NCBI GenBank assembly: GCA_910586515.1
Contig: CAJUGL010000009.1
Coordinates: forward strand, 4,911 to 68,910
Source of the DNA: an uncultured Acetatifactor sp.
Lineage (GTDB): Bacteria; Bacillota; Clostridia; Lachnospirales; Lachnospiraceae
Length of the DNA: 64,000 nucleotides
Direction of reading: 5' to 3'
The position numbers and the translations under genes are program-made. Below are positions 1-9,034 of this stretch, in pieces (within the stretch, counting starts at the first letter, position 1; each line of letters opens with the position of its first letter). The notes below the pieces were generated by a model. It saw only the letters and a list, made by a program, of their open reading frames with translations. It had not been told where the DNA came from and ran no database searches.

Positions 1-869
1 TCAACCGTTGTGCAGGAGCCGTCGGTTTCTGCGGACAAAGCGCACAGCTGCGGGCAGCCAGAGCGGCTCTCCACTTTTGGGAAGAGCCCTGCATCTGCGG
101 CCCCCAAGGTTCCGGGGCAGTGTTTTTTTCCGGCTGCAGCCTGGGATGCGTGTTTTGCCAGAACCGGAACATTGCGCTGGGCAAAGCCGGACGTCTCATT
201 TCCCTTCAGCGGCTCACCCGGATTTTCCTGGAACTGCAGGAGCAGGGCGCCGCCAACATCAACCTGGTCACCGCCGGACATTTCCTTCCGCAGATCTGCT
301 TTGCTCTCGCCAATGCTAAAGAACAGGGACTGTCTCTTCCAGTGGTATACAACAGTTCCGGTTATGAGGAAGCCTCCTCCCTCCGTCTGCTGGACGGCCT
401 GGTGGATATCTATCTTCCGGACCTGAAATATCTCTCCCCTCAGCTCTCCGGACAATGGTCGCAGGCCCAGGACTATTTTCAGAAAGCCTCCCTGGCCATC
501 GCGGAAATGTTTCGCCAGACAGGGCCTCCTGTCATTGACCCCGAAACCGGACTCATGAAAAGGGGACTTATCGTCCGCCACCTGCTGCTTCCCGGCCAAA
601 CGGCCGATGCCAAAAGAATCCTCCGGTACCTCCGCAGCGCCTACGGAACTGACATCTATGTCAGTATACTGAACCAGTATACACCCATGAGTCATCTGGC
701 AGAGCTGTCCGCCCCGGAAATCTCGCTCCTCAAACGGCCCGTTACAGAAGCCGAATATGCCCGGGTTATCTCCTTTGCAGAACAAATCGGTATAGAACAG
801 GGATACATACAGGAAGAGGGTACCGCCCTGGAAAGCTTCATTCCGGAATTCGACGGAAAGGGATTATAG
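1..869 (+). CDS. Radical SAM protein, PflX-like (COG1313 type), 5' end outside the window
   Basis: The reading frame is open from base 3, so the start lies upstream of the window; about 288 C-terminal residues are present. An N-terminal Cys-rich motif (NRCAGAVGFCG) is followed by SGCSLGCVFCQN near bases 129-164, the CX3CX2C motif that binds the radical SAM 4Fe-4S cluster. The order of motifs fits the uncharacterised PflA-related family COG1313, in which S-adenosylmethionine is cleaved to start radical chemistry on an unknown substrate. The 3' end overlaps the convergent gene at 864 by 6 bases. Family assignment is firm; the substrate is unknown. Confidence 0.85.
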   Translation, partial: NRCAGAVGFCGQSAQLRAARAALHFWEEPCICGPQGSGAVFFSGCSLGCVFCQNRNIALGKAGRLISLQRLTRIFLELQEQGAANINLVTAGHFLPQICFALANAKEQGLSLPVVYNSSGYEEASSLRLLDGLVDIYLPDLKYLSPQLSGQWSQAQDYFQKASLAIAEMFRQTGPPVIDPETGLMKRGLIVRHLLLPGQTADAKRILRYLRSAYGTDIYVSILNQYTPMSHLAELSAPEISLLKRPVTEAEYARVISFAEQIGIEQGYIQEEGTALESFIPEFDGKGL

Positions 870-2003
870 CCGGACCCGCATCATGTAATATCCGAAATCC
901 CCTGTCTGCGCCGGTTCCTCCGCACATTCAAAGCTCTCAAAGCCAAACATGACGGCCACCTGTTTTTCCCTCTCATAGAAAGCTCCCGGCACGCCGATAT
1001 AGTACAGGCTTTCACCCCTTTGTTCCACTTTTGTCAAAATCAGATGGTGATAATTGTAATACCCGTGGAGAAGAAAGCTGTTATTCGCCTGTTTATACGA
1101 AGCGGAAGAGAACAAGACAAAATCCGCCGGCCCTACGGAGAGATATTCCCGCCCGTCCCGGAAAGGATTAATATGAGGGTAAATCGCCCAAAGCTGTGAC
1201 CATTTATCTTCCAGAAGCTCTGTCTGACCGCTTTTCTCCGCCTTCCGCAGCCCTGCCTGCCCCTCCTCAGCCGATATGCTTTTCGCTCTCCTCTCCTCCG
1301 GTTCCCCGGCCCTGTCTTGTGAAGCTTCGTGGTAATCCGCTTCCAAAAAACGTTCCGGCTGTATCTGCTTATCCGGTACCGCTTCCGCCTTCCTGTCGGC
1401 TTTCTCTTCCCTCCTGTTTTGGGTTTCCGCACTGTGTCCTGCTCCGATTTTCCCGGAACCTGCCGCAATCATTTCACGGAGCCTTTCCTTCCCGGTAACC
1501 GCCGCCGGCCTTTCACGGGACGTCTCCTTCCCGGTAACCGCCGCCGGTTTTTCACGGGACGTCTCCTTCCCGGTAACCGCCGCCGGCCTTTCACGGGACA
1601 TCTCCTTCCCGGTAACCGCCGCCGGCCTTTCACGGGACATCTCCTTCCCGGAGGACTCCGGCTGCCAGGTACAGGAAATCTCACGGCTGCCTCCCAGAGG
1701 TATGCGTACTCCCCTCAGCTGCCCGGAACCGACGCCGCTTCCTCCGAGATTATCCGCTTTTCGCCAGAGCTGTCTGTACTGTCCCTGTCCGCCGGATATG
1801 GTTATTTTGTCGATAATTTCTTCTCTGTCTTCCGTGCAGAAGACAATGTCCCTGACAAAAGAATCCGTGGGGCGCAGACCGGACACAGCCAGCTCCATTC
1901 GAAGCGTTCCTTCTCTCTCTTCCAACTTGAGATAGCCTGCCCCCCGGACACGCTCCCCCTCCTCACAATAGTTCAGATATCTTATTTTCTTATTATAAAG
2001 CAT
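864..2003 (-). CDS. DUF6128-like protein with tandem repeats
   Basis: A 379-residue protein starting at ATG (2003). The C-terminal ~100 residues (WSQLWAIYPHINPF ... DFGYYMMRVRL) look like the DUF6128 domain I associate with Lachnospiraceae; its function is unknown. The N-terminal ~110 residues form a second conserved-looking block. Between them is a charged, probably disordered linker containing four tandem copies of a 13-residue unit (xMSRERPAAVTGK), encoded by near-identical 39-base repeats at 1487-1642, with a decayed fifth copy next to them. There is no signal peptide or membrane segment, so it is likely cytoplasmic. It converges on the radical SAM gene. Confidence 0.75.
   Translation of the reverse strand: MLYNKKIRYLNYCEEGERVRGAGYLKLEEREGTLRMELAVSGLRPTDSFVRDIVFCTEDREEIIDKITISGGQGQYRQLWRKADNLGGSGVGSGQLRGVRIPLGGSREISCTWQPESSGKEMSRERPAAVTGKEMSRERPAAVTGKETSREKPAAVTGKETSRERPAAVTGKERLREMIAAGSGKIGAGHSAETQNRREEKADRKAEAVPDKQIQPERFLEADYHEASQDRAGEPEERRAKSISAEEGQAGLRKAEKSGQTELLEDKWSQLWAIYPHINPFRDGREYLSVGPADFVLFSSASYKQANNSFLLHGYYNYHHLILTKVEQRGESLYYIGVPGAFYEREKQVAVMFGFESFECAEEPAQTGDFGYYMMRVRL
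1487..1642. repeat. Four tandem 39-bp coding repeats
   Basis: Units begin at about 1487, 1526, 1565 and 1604, each running CCTTCCCGGTAACCGCCGCC and on to TTTCACGGGACRTCT. Differences are confined to a few positions. The unit length is a multiple of three, so copy number can change without breaking the reading frame of the DUF6128-like gene. Confidence 0.9.
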
Positions 2004-2070
2004 TCCGACACCCCCGACTGACTAACTTATCCATCTAAGTATATTCAGAAGGTTGTCTGCCTTATTACAC

Positions 2071-3159
2071 TCAATAATCAATACTCTCCAGATACTTCAT
2101 ATAGTTCACTACCATCAGGGCAATCTTGAAAGTAAGCGCATCGTCAAAGTTGCGCAGATCCAGCCCCATGCTCTTCTGCAGCTTCTCAATGCGGTATACC
2201 AGGGTATTCCTGTGCACAAAAAGCTGCCTGGAAGTCTCCGACACATTCAAGTTATTCTCGAAAAATTTATTGATGGTGGTGAGAGTCTCCTCATCCAGGT
2301 CATAGGGTACATTATCGCCGAATATCTCGTCGATAAATATCTTACACAGATTTACCGGAAGCTGATAGATCAAACGGCCGATTCCCAGGGTGCTGTAAGC
2401 TACTACATTCTTTTCCGCATAAAAAATCTTTCCCACATCCAGCGCCATTTTCGCTTCCTTATAAGATTTCGACACATCCTTTAGTTCCTGCACAACCGTG
2501 CCGAAAGACACCTTGACATTCAGCATCGCCTCCGTGTTCATCATCGCCACAATTACCTCGGCAGTCTCCGCCAGAGTCTCATTGGTATAATCCGCCTCCA
2601 GCGCTTTCACCAAAATAATACTGCTCTCGTCCACAGCCGTAATATAATCGCCTGTATGGCTGGAAAACATCCCCCGTAAAAGCTCCGTCACAATACCGTC
2701 CTTCTCCAGCCGGGTTTCCACGAGAAAGACCGCTCTGGGAGCCGTAACCTCTATATGAAGCTTCTTGGCTCTGTTATAGATATCCACCAGGAGCAAATTA
2801 TCCAGCAATAAATTCTGGAAAAAATTATTACGGTCAAACCTCTCCTTGTATGCGATGATAAGATTCTGCAGCTGGCACACCGCAATCTTTCCCACCATGT
2901 ACACATCTTCACTGATGCCCTTTGCCACCAGAATGTATAAAAGCTCCCCCTCATCCAGGATCTTCAGCAAATGGTGAATTCCTATCACCTGACTGTCCGC
3001 AGGCGAATAGGCAAATCCACTGATCAAATCCGCAGAGATATCAAATTGCGTTGTTGTCGATGCCACCGGCGTGCCCATCAGGTCATACACGCACAAATCT
3101 ACTTTGGTAATGGTCTTCAGTTCATCTATACTGATCTGTATTGTCTGGCTTGAAATCAT
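2071..3159 (-). CDS. PucR/CdaR-family transcriptional regulator
   Basis: A 362-residue protein with ATG at 3159 behind AAAGGAG. The C-terminal ~60 residues (FFENNLNVSETSRQLFVHRN, then TLVYRIEKLQKSMGLDLRNF) are a PucR-type helix-turn-helix: the pattern of two helices around VHRNTLVYRIEK is diagnostic. The N-terminal half resembles the sugar-diacid recognition region of CdaR-like activators, and the middle resembles a degenerate GGDEF-like fold. It probably activates carbohydrate or diacid use genes. It is separated from the sugar-ABC ATPase gene by a terminator, so it is likely its own transcript. The ligand cannot be told from sequence. Confidence 0.8.
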   Translation of the reverse strand: MISSQTIQISIDELKTITKVDLCVYDLMGTPVASTTTQFDISADLISGFAYSPADSQVIGIHHLLKILDEGELLYILVAKGISEDVYMVGKIAVCQLQNLIIAYKERFDRNNFFQNLLLDNLLLVDIYNRAKKLHIEVTAPRAVFLVETRLEKDGIVTELLRGMFSSHTGDYITAVDESSIILVKALEADYTNETLAETAEVIVAMMNTEAMLNVKVSFGTVVQELKDVSKSYKEAKMALDVGKIFYAEKNVVAYSTLGIGRLIYQLPVNLCKIFIDEIFGDNVPYDLDEETLTTINKFFENNLNVSETSRQLFVHRNTLVYRIEKLQKSMGLDLRNFDDALTFKIALMVVNYMKYLESIDY

Positions 3160-3290
3160 TCTGCACTCACTCCTTTCCTATTCTGCCCACAGGGGGATAT
3201 TCCGCAACCGTTCCGGGCCCTGTCCGTGCCGGCTCCTTTATCTGCCTATACCGGACTGGTTTTTTCGTCCGGCGACCTGTAACATAGTAT

Positions 3291-3325
3291 AACGAAAATC
3301 AGGGGATGCCAAACGACATCCCCTG
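3291..3325 (-). terminator. Rho-independent terminator after the sugar-ABC ATPase gene
   Basis: On the minus strand CAGGGGATG-tcgtttgg-CATCCCCTG is a perfect 9-bp stem followed by ATTTTCGTT. It lies 12 bases past the stop of the ABC ATPase gene. Confidence 0.8.
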
Positions 3326-3336
3326 GAATTCCTGAA

Positions 3337-4452
3337 CTAATTTGTAATAATCTGCTCTGTCTCTTTGTCGAATACATGAATCTTTTCGACTTCGAAAGCA
3401 AACTTGATGGGGTCACCAGGCCTTGATGTAGTGCTGGGAGCAACTCTCGCGGTGATGGGGAACTCCTCAAGATCAAAGTACAGATAAACTTCTGCACCAA
3501 GCAGCTCGTATACCCTTACGGAAGACTCAAATACGCACTTGGGATCACACTTTGCCAGGAACTCGGGATCATCATCCACATTCTCGGGACGGATACCAAA
3601 GGTAACCACCTTTCCGTCATAGCCGCCTGCGATAAGCTTCTTGGACTTCGCCTCGGGAAGAGCGATGCTGTGTCCTGCAATCTCAAGGCTGGCAACATTT
3701 CCGTTTACCTTAACCTTCGCATCCAGGAAGTTCATCTGAGGAGATCCCATAAATCCTGCAACAAACAGGTTCTGCGGTCTGTCATACAGATTCTGAGGGG
3801 TATCTACCTGCTGAATAACGCCGTCTTTCATAACAACGATTCTGGTACCCAGAGTCATAGCCTCTGTCTGGTCATGGGTAACGTAGATAATGGTGGTGCC
3901 CAGTCTCTGATGCAGCTTGGCAATCTCAATACGCATCTGCACACGCAGCTTTGCATCCAGGTTGGAGAGAGGCTCATCCATCAGGAATACCTTGGGATTA
4001 CGCACAATAGCACGGCCCATGGCAACACGCTGTCTCTGACCGCCGGACAGAGCCTTCGGTTTACGCTCAAGGAGCGGAGTCAGGTCAAGAATCTTGGCAG
4101 CTTCCTTCACCATCTTGTCAATCTGATCCTTCGGAACCTTTCTCAGCTTCAGACCGAATGCCATATTGTCATATACTGACATATGAGGATACAAAGCGTA
4201 GTTCTGGAATACCATTGCGATGTCACGATCCTTGGGCTCTACATCATTAACAACCCTATCACCAATCTTCAGCTCACCGGAAGAAATATCTTCCAGACCT
4301 GCGATCATACGGAGAGTAGTTGACTTACCGCATCCGGACGGTCCTACGAAGATGATAAATTCCTTGTCTGCTATCTGCAGGTTAAAATCCTTAACTGCCT
4401 CAAAACCATTGGGATATACCTTGCAGACATTCTTTAAAGATAAACTTGCCAT
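3337..4452 (-). CDS. Carbohydrate ABC transporter ATP-binding protein (MsmX/UgpC type)
   Basis: A 371-residue ATPase with ATG at 4452 behind GAAAGGAG. It shows Walker A GPSGCGKST (about residues 37-45), the signature LSGGQRQRVAMGRA, Walker B VFLMDEPLSNLDAKLR, the H-loop (YVTHDQTEAM) and a C-terminal MalK/OB-type regulatory domain. Length and architecture match MsmX/UgpC/MalK ATPases that drive sugar uptake at the inner face of the membrane. No permease or binding-protein gene is adjacent. In Firmicutes such orphan ATPases commonly energise several sugar transporters encoded elsewhere, and that is the likely role here (inference). Confidence 0.92.
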   Translation of the reverse strand: MASLSLKNVCKVYPNGFEAVKDFNLQIADKEFIIFVGPSGCGKSTTLRMIAGLEDISSGELKIGDRVVNDVEPKDRDIAMVFQNYALYPHMSVYDNMAFGLKLRKVPKDQIDKMVKEAAKILDLTPLLERKPKALSGGQRQRVAMGRAIVRNPKVFLMDEPLSNLDAKLRVQMRIEIAKLHQRLGTTIIYVTHDQTEAMTLGTRIVVMKDGVIQQVDTPQNLYDRPQNLFVAGFMGSPQMNFLDAKVKVNGNVASLEIAGHSIALPEAKSKKLIAGGYDGKVVTFGIRPENVDDDPEFLAKCDPKCVFESSVRVYELLGAEVYLYFDLEEFPITARVAPSTTSRPGDPIKFAFEVEKIHVFDKETEQIITN

Positions 4453-4685
4453 AATAGAAAACTCCTTTCACGTTTCATAATTTACGTTTCGATAGTTTAA
4501 ACGATGTCTGTCACCGCTTGACTCTAGAAATAAGTATAACTAAAAATAGGAAATTACGCCATGCCACTATTTCACAAATATTTTTAAGGAGATTGTAAAA
4601 AATGCTTAGAAACTTACCCCTATTTTATGTTGCTTGTCATTGTGCTAAATTTTTATACTTTTTTTAGTCAGGTTGCACAATTTTT

Positions 4686-5417
4686 TTACTGGTTTATCGG
4701 TGACTCCTCCACCAAACTCTCGTCAAGCTCATCCCTGAATATCCTTTCGTCCTCCTCTCCCTCCGTCTGCTCGGAAAAGTCTTCCGCAGGAAGATTTGCC
4801 TCCGCGATCTGATCCTCCAGCCTCTTAAAATAATTCGAGTACAGCTTGGCGGAAACCCAGGCCGGGGCAGACAGGCCAAACACAAAAATAATCGGCGTAA
4901 TCTGCGGAAACAGCAGGAAAAGCCCCAGCGGCGTCACCGAGAGAACCATCATCAGGACCGTCTTGGGAAACTGCAGAATGCCTATCAAAAAAGCGTTTTT
5001 AATCGTCCGCATTATCGTATTATCGAATTTGGCCAGCACGGGAAACACAAACATATAGGTAAACAGGGCGAGAAACGCAATCACCGTCAGGATGACCTTA
5101 ATCACGGCGCTGAAGCGAAAATCGGTGTTTTTCATGATCAGGAAATCTCCCACCAGCACAAAAAACACAAACAGCACCAGCAGCCAGATAATCGTAGCCT
5201 GCCTGAAATTCAGTTTAAAAGACTTAAAAAAGTCCCTCGTGATATAACATTCCTCATTCCTGGCCATCTTCAGCGCCATATAATGCATGGCCGTGATTGA
5301 CGCGCCGGCCGTAACAACGGGAATACAGAAAATCACCGTCAGTATATTCAGCCACATCAAATCAGCCAGCTTATTCAGCGCCTGCATCAGGGAGCTGTCC
5401 AGATCAAATAATTTCAT
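4686..5417 (-). CDS. YesL-like membrane protein (DUF624)
   Basis: About 243 residues if started at the ATG at 5417 (MKLFDLDSSLMQALNKLADL); an in-frame ATG at 5429 lies directly on the AAGGG motif and is less likely. It has four to five hydrophobic segments: WLNILTVIFCIPVVTAGAS, IIWLLVLFVFFVLVGDFLI, VILTVIAFLALFTYMFVFPV, TVLMMVLSVTPLGLFLLF and PIIFVFGLSAPAW. This is the YesL/DUF624 pattern. These proteins are often encoded next to sugar ABC transporters, in line with the neighbouring ATPase gene. The C-terminus is an acidic tail of about 40 residues. Molecular function is not known. Confidence 0.8.
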   Translation of the reverse strand: MKLFDLDSSLMQALNKLADLMWLNILTVIFCIPVVTAGASITAMHYMALKMARNEECYITRDFFKSFKLNFRQATIIWLLVLFVFFVLVGDFLIMKNTDFRFSAVIKVILTVIAFLALFTYMFVFPVLAKFDNTIMRTIKNAFLIGILQFPKTVLMMVLSVTPLGLFLLFPQITPIIFVFGLSAPAWVSAKLYSNYFKRLEDQIAEANLPAEDFSEQTEGEEDERIFRDELDESLVEESPINQ

Positions 5418-5484
5418 ACCTATAACCATCCCTTCTTTATCTTATCTATTGTCTTATCACGCATCACGTTACCGTCTGCTCCGT

Positions 5485-5982
5485 TCACGAATCCTTACCA
5501 TAAAACACTTTCTCCATGGGCGTCACCCGTATTCCGGAAAACTCGATTTCCGGCTTGACCACTCTGAAGCCCTGTTTTCTGTAAAAATTCACCGCATAGG
5601 GAGCAGCCTGCAGGGACATATATCTCTCTCCCGCCTCCAGCAGATAATCGCAGAGCCTCTTCAGAAGGGTGCTCCCCACCCCCCTGCAATGATAGGCTTC
5701 GTCTACAAAGAGAAGCGACAGTCTGTTCTTGTCCCTCACGGAACCGGCTCCTATGATATTTCCCCTGTCCAGCGCTACCATCAGGAGGTATTCCCCTTTC
5801 AAAAAGGAAAGATACAATTCTTCGTCCGTGATAAAGTCAAAAAAATTTTTGATTCCTTCCTTTGTGTACTCCTCCCCCTCATATTTCATAAACGTCCGCC
5901 AGATCATCTTGATCGCAGGCTTCCACTCTTCTTCCCGGGCCCATCTGAACTCATAGTATGCCCGCTTACTTCTAATATCCAT
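5485..5982 (-). CDS. GNAT-family N-acetyltransferase
   Basis: 165 residues from ATG 5982; a GTG at 6000 would add 6 residues. The acetyl-CoA binding motif A is visible as LLFVDEAYHCRGVGSTLLKR (R/QxxGxG/A pattern HCRGVGS), followed by a typical motif B with AAPYAVNFYRKQGFRVV. The substrate is unknown. It follows the alpha/beta hydrolase gene with almost no gap, so the two are probably cotranscribed. Confidence 0.8.
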   Translation of the reverse strand: MDIRSKRAYYEFRWAREEEWKPAIKMIWRTFMKYEGEEYTKEGIKNFFDFITDEELYLSFLKGEYLLMVALDRGNIIGAGSVRDKNRLSLLFVDEAYHCRGVGSTLLKRLCDYLLEAGERYMSLQAAPYAVNFYRKQGFRVVKPEIEFSGIRVTPMEKVFYGKDS

Positions 5983-6006
5983 CACATCATACCATCTCAC
6001 TTGAAA

Positions 6007-6957
6007 TCAACATTCCCCAATACCCCGGACCGTACTCTCTATCCAGCTGCTGATATCTTCCATAACCTCTTTCCTGTTGATCTCATTGAGCAGCTCATGC
6101 CTTCCTCCTTCGTATATTTTCAGTTCCACATGCTCCAGTCCGGCCTTCACAAGAGAATCGTACGCCTTACGCACGCCTTTTCCGCAGGCTCCCACCGGGT
6201 CTGCATCCCCAGACACCATAAATACAGGCAGCGTCTTCGGAATGCGCTCCAGACTTTTCCGGTCATAAAGTCTGGCAATCAACTCAAACAAAGTCTCAAA
6301 ACCGTTGACCGTGAACACAAAACCGCACAGCGGATCCGCCATATAGCGGGCTACGGAATCCCTGTCCCTGCTCAGCCAGTCCCAACCGCCCCGGGGACCG
6401 CCCACGATTTTATTGTATCCGCCAAAAGCCATCCTGTCAATCAGACGGCTCTCCTTCCTGCTGCCCTGCACCAGTCTCTGCACACGGGCCACAGTCTGCG
6501 CCAGCTTCACCGTAGCAAGAGATTCCATTCCGGTGCCCATAATCACTGCGCCGGCCAGACCCTCCCCATGCCGGAACAGATAATTCCGGGTAATAAATGA
6601 ACCCATGCTGTGCCCCATGATTACATAGGGCACTCCCTGATACAGAGACTCCGTGCGCTTTCTCAGCGTATGGACATTTTCCACCAAAGCAGAGGCCGGA
6701 TCTTCCTCACAGAAATACCCGTATTTTCCCTCTTTCCCAACGGATTTGCCGTGACCCAGATGATCCTCGCCCGTTACCGCATACCCTTTCCCGGTGAGAA
6801 ACCCGGCAAACTCCTCATAGCGCTCCGCATATTCCGCCATACCGTGAACAATCTGCAGAACACAGCGAACCTTCTGCCCTTTCTCCGGGCTGTATCTTAC
6901 TGCGTGAAGTTTTTGTTTCCCGTCGTGGGAGTCAAAATAAAATTCTTCTTTTACCAT
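6007..6957 (-). CDS. Alpha/beta hydrolase, monoacylglycerol lipase / lysophospholipase-like
   Basis: 316 residues from ATG 6957, chosen because GAGAGG sits upstream; the TTG at 6975 lies inside the end of metG. The nucleophile elbow GHSMGS (residues about 115-120), the oxyanion region QIVHGMAEY, an acid in VSGDADPVG and the catalytic His in YEGGRHELLNE make up a complete Ser-Asp-His triad of the serine aminopeptidase S33 / lysophospholipase group. There is no signal peptide, so it is cytoplasmic. It starts 10 bases after metG and probably shares its transcript. The natural ester substrate is not evident. Confidence 0.87.
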   Translation of the reverse strand: MVKEEFYFDSHDGKQKLHAVRYSPEKGQKVRCVLQIVHGMAEYAERYEEFAGFLTGKGYAVTGEDHLGHGKSVGKEGKYGYFCEEDPASALVENVHTLRKRTESLYQGVPYVIMGHSMGSFITRNYLFRHGEGLAGAVIMGTGMESLATVKLAQTVARVQRLVQGSRKESRLIDRMAFGGYNKIVGGPRGGWDWLSRDRDSVARYMADPLCGFVFTVNGFETLFELIARLYDRKSLERIPKTLPVFMVSGDADPVGACGKGVRKAYDSLVKAGLEHVELKIYEGGRHELLNEINRKEVMEDISSWIESTVRGIGEC

Positions 6958-6967
6958 GATACACCTC

Positions 6968-8977
6968 TCAGGCAATCTCCGCGCCGGCAGGCATCTCTTT
7001 CTCCGGTTTCACCAGCGCCAGATTTCCCTCTGCGTCCTCCGCGCACAGCAGCATGCCTTCCGACAGCACCCCTGCAAGTTTTGCCGGCTTCAGGTTTACC
7101 AGCACCATAACCTTCTTGCCCACCATCTCCTCCGGGGAGTAATGGGGCCTGATGCCGGAGACAATCTGTTTCACCTGACTGCCGATCTTTACCTGGCTGC
7201 ACAGCAGTTTCTTGGACTTCGGCACCGCCTCACAGGAGATGATCTCCCCTACCTGGAATTGCAGTTTTGCAAAATCATCATAGGTGATCTCCGGCTTAGC
7301 TTCCAGATCAATCACCTCGGAAGCCGCTCCGTCTCCGGCATTCTCCGGAGCCGCCTCGGATTCGGCTCCTGACTCTGCCTGCATTGCCGCAAAAATCTCC
7401 GCCTCCTTCTTCTCTACCTCCTTCATATCCAGCCTTGCGAACAGAATCTCCGGCTTATCCGTGATCTTCTGTCCGTCCGGCCACAACCCGAAGGTTCCCA
7501 GAGTGTCAAAATCCCTCAGGGACGTATTCAGCTGCGCCGCAATCTTTGCAGCGGTCTCAGGCATAAAGGGCTCCAACAAGGATGCGCCTATGACAATGCT
7601 TTCCACCAAATTGTACAGCACTGTGGACAGTCTGTCCGCCCTGTCCGGATTCTTGGCCAGAACCCAGGGTTCCGTCTCGTCTATATATTTATTGCAGCGC
7701 TTAAACAACCCGAAAATCTCCGTCAGCGCATCCGCCACACGCAGCTCCTCCATCTTTGCCGCCGCCTTTGTCAGCGTGCCTATTGCGGTAAGGCGCAAAT
7801 CCCTGTCCACGGCCTTTTCCTGTTCCGTCAGTTCAGTCTCCCTGCGGGAAACCACGCCTCCGAAATACTTGTTGCTCATGGAGACGGTACGGTTTACCAG
7901 ATTCCCCAGTGTGTTGGCCAGATCCGAATTGGTACGCTCCGCAATCAGCTCCCAGGTAGCGTTTCCGTCATTTTCAAAAGGCATCTCATGAATCATATAA
8001 TAGCGCACCGCATCCACGCCGAAAAAGTCCGCCAGGTCATCCACATAGATCACATTCCCTTTGGACTTGCTCATCTTCCCTCCGTTCATCATCAGCCAGG
8101 GATGCCCGAAAATCTGCCTGGGCAGCGGCTCTCCCAGAGCCATCAGGAAAATCGGCCAGTAAATGGTATGGAATCGAATGATATCCTTCCCGATGAGATG
8201 CAGATCCGCAGGCCAAAGCTTTTTATACTGCTCGGTGCTGCCGCCCTCCGCGTCATAGCCTACGCCGGTGATATAGTTGGTAAGGGCGTCCAGCCACACA
8301 TATACTACATGTTTGTCATCAAAGTCAACCGGAACTCCCCATTTGAAAGAAGTCCTGGACACACACAGATCCTGCAGTCCCGGAAGGAGAAAATTATTCA
8401 TCATCTCATTCTTGCGGGAAACCGGCTGAATAAATTCCGGATGCTCATTGATATGCCTGATCAATCTGTCCGCATATTTGCTCATCCGGAAGAAATATGC
8501 CTCCTCTCTGGCCGGCTTCACCTCCCTGCCGCAGTCAGGGCACTTTCCCTCAACCAGCTGGGATTCTGTCCAGAAAGACTCACAGGGCGTGCAATACATG
8601 CCTTCATAAGCGCCCTTGTAGATATCTCCCTGGTCATAGAGCCGCCGAAAGATTTTCTGTACCTGTTTCTCATGGTAATCATCGGTAGTGCGGATAAATT
8701 TGTCATAGGAAATGTTCAGCATATCGCACATCCCCCGGATGACTCCCGCCACATTGTCCACAAATTCCCCCGGCGTTACCCCTGCCTCCTGCGCTTTCAA
8801 TTCGATCTTCTGGCCGTGCTCGTCCGTGCCCGTCTGGAAGAAGACGTCATACCCCTGCTTCCTCTTAAAACGCGCAATGCTGTCCGCCAATACGATTTCA
8901 TAATTATTGCCTATGTGCGGCTTGCCTGAAGTATAGGCAATGGCTGTGGTGAGATAATATTTTTCCCTGCTTTCCAT
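6968..8977 (-). CDS. metG: Methionine--tRNA ligase
   Basis: 669 residues with ATG 8977 behind AGGAGAATGTAA. A class I synthetase: the HIGH motif is TSGKPHIGNNYE (residues 17-28) and the KMSKS loop is GKMSKSKGNVI. Two CXXC pairs (CTPC and CPDC) form the zinc knuckle. The C-terminal ~110 residues (YDDFAKLQFQVGEIISCEAV ... LVNLKPAKLAGVLSEGM) are an EMAP-II/Trbp111-like tRNA-binding domain. It charges tRNA-Met and should be the housekeeping enzyme of this genome. A second MetRS-like gene lies at 55810. Confidence 0.97.
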   Translation of the reverse strand: MESREKYYLTTAIAYTSGKPHIGNNYEIVLADSIARFKRKQGYDVFFQTGTDEHGQKIELKAQEAGVTPGEFVDNVAGVIRGMCDMLNISYDKFIRTTDDYHEKQVQKIFRRLYDQGDIYKGAYEGMYCTPCESFWTESQLVEGKCPDCGREVKPAREEAYFFRMSKYADRLIRHINEHPEFIQPVSRKNEMMNNFLLPGLQDLCVSRTSFKWGVPVDFDDKHVVYVWLDALTNYITGVGYDAEGGSTEQYKKLWPADLHLIGKDIIRFHTIYWPIFLMALGEPLPRQIFGHPWLMMNGGKMSKSKGNVIYVDDLADFFGVDAVRYYMIHEMPFENDGNATWELIAERTNSDLANTLGNLVNRTVSMSNKYFGGVVSRRETELTEQEKAVDRDLRLTAIGTLTKAAAKMEELRVADALTEIFGLFKRCNKYIDETEPWVLAKNPDRADRLSTVLYNLVESIVIGASLLEPFMPETAAKIAAQLNTSLRDFDTLGTFGLWPDGQKITDKPEILFARLDMKEVEKKEAEIFAAMQAESGAESEAAPENAGDGAASEVIDLEAKPEITYDDFAKLQFQVGEIISCEAVPKSKKLLCSQVKIGSQVKQIVSGIRPHYSPEEMVGKKVMVLVNLKPAKLAGVLSEGMLLCAEDAEGNLALVKPEKEMPAGAEIA

Positions 8978-9034
8978 TTACATTCTCCTCTCTCCCATTT
9001 TCTATTATGCACTGTTATCCATAAGCAAAACAGT

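Noticed and set aside
5287..6600. Long plus-strand open frame (437 codons)
   Set aside because: It runs antisense to the YesL-like, GNAT and hydrolase genes, all of which have clear family motifs and ribosome binding sites; the antisense product has no recognisable domain.
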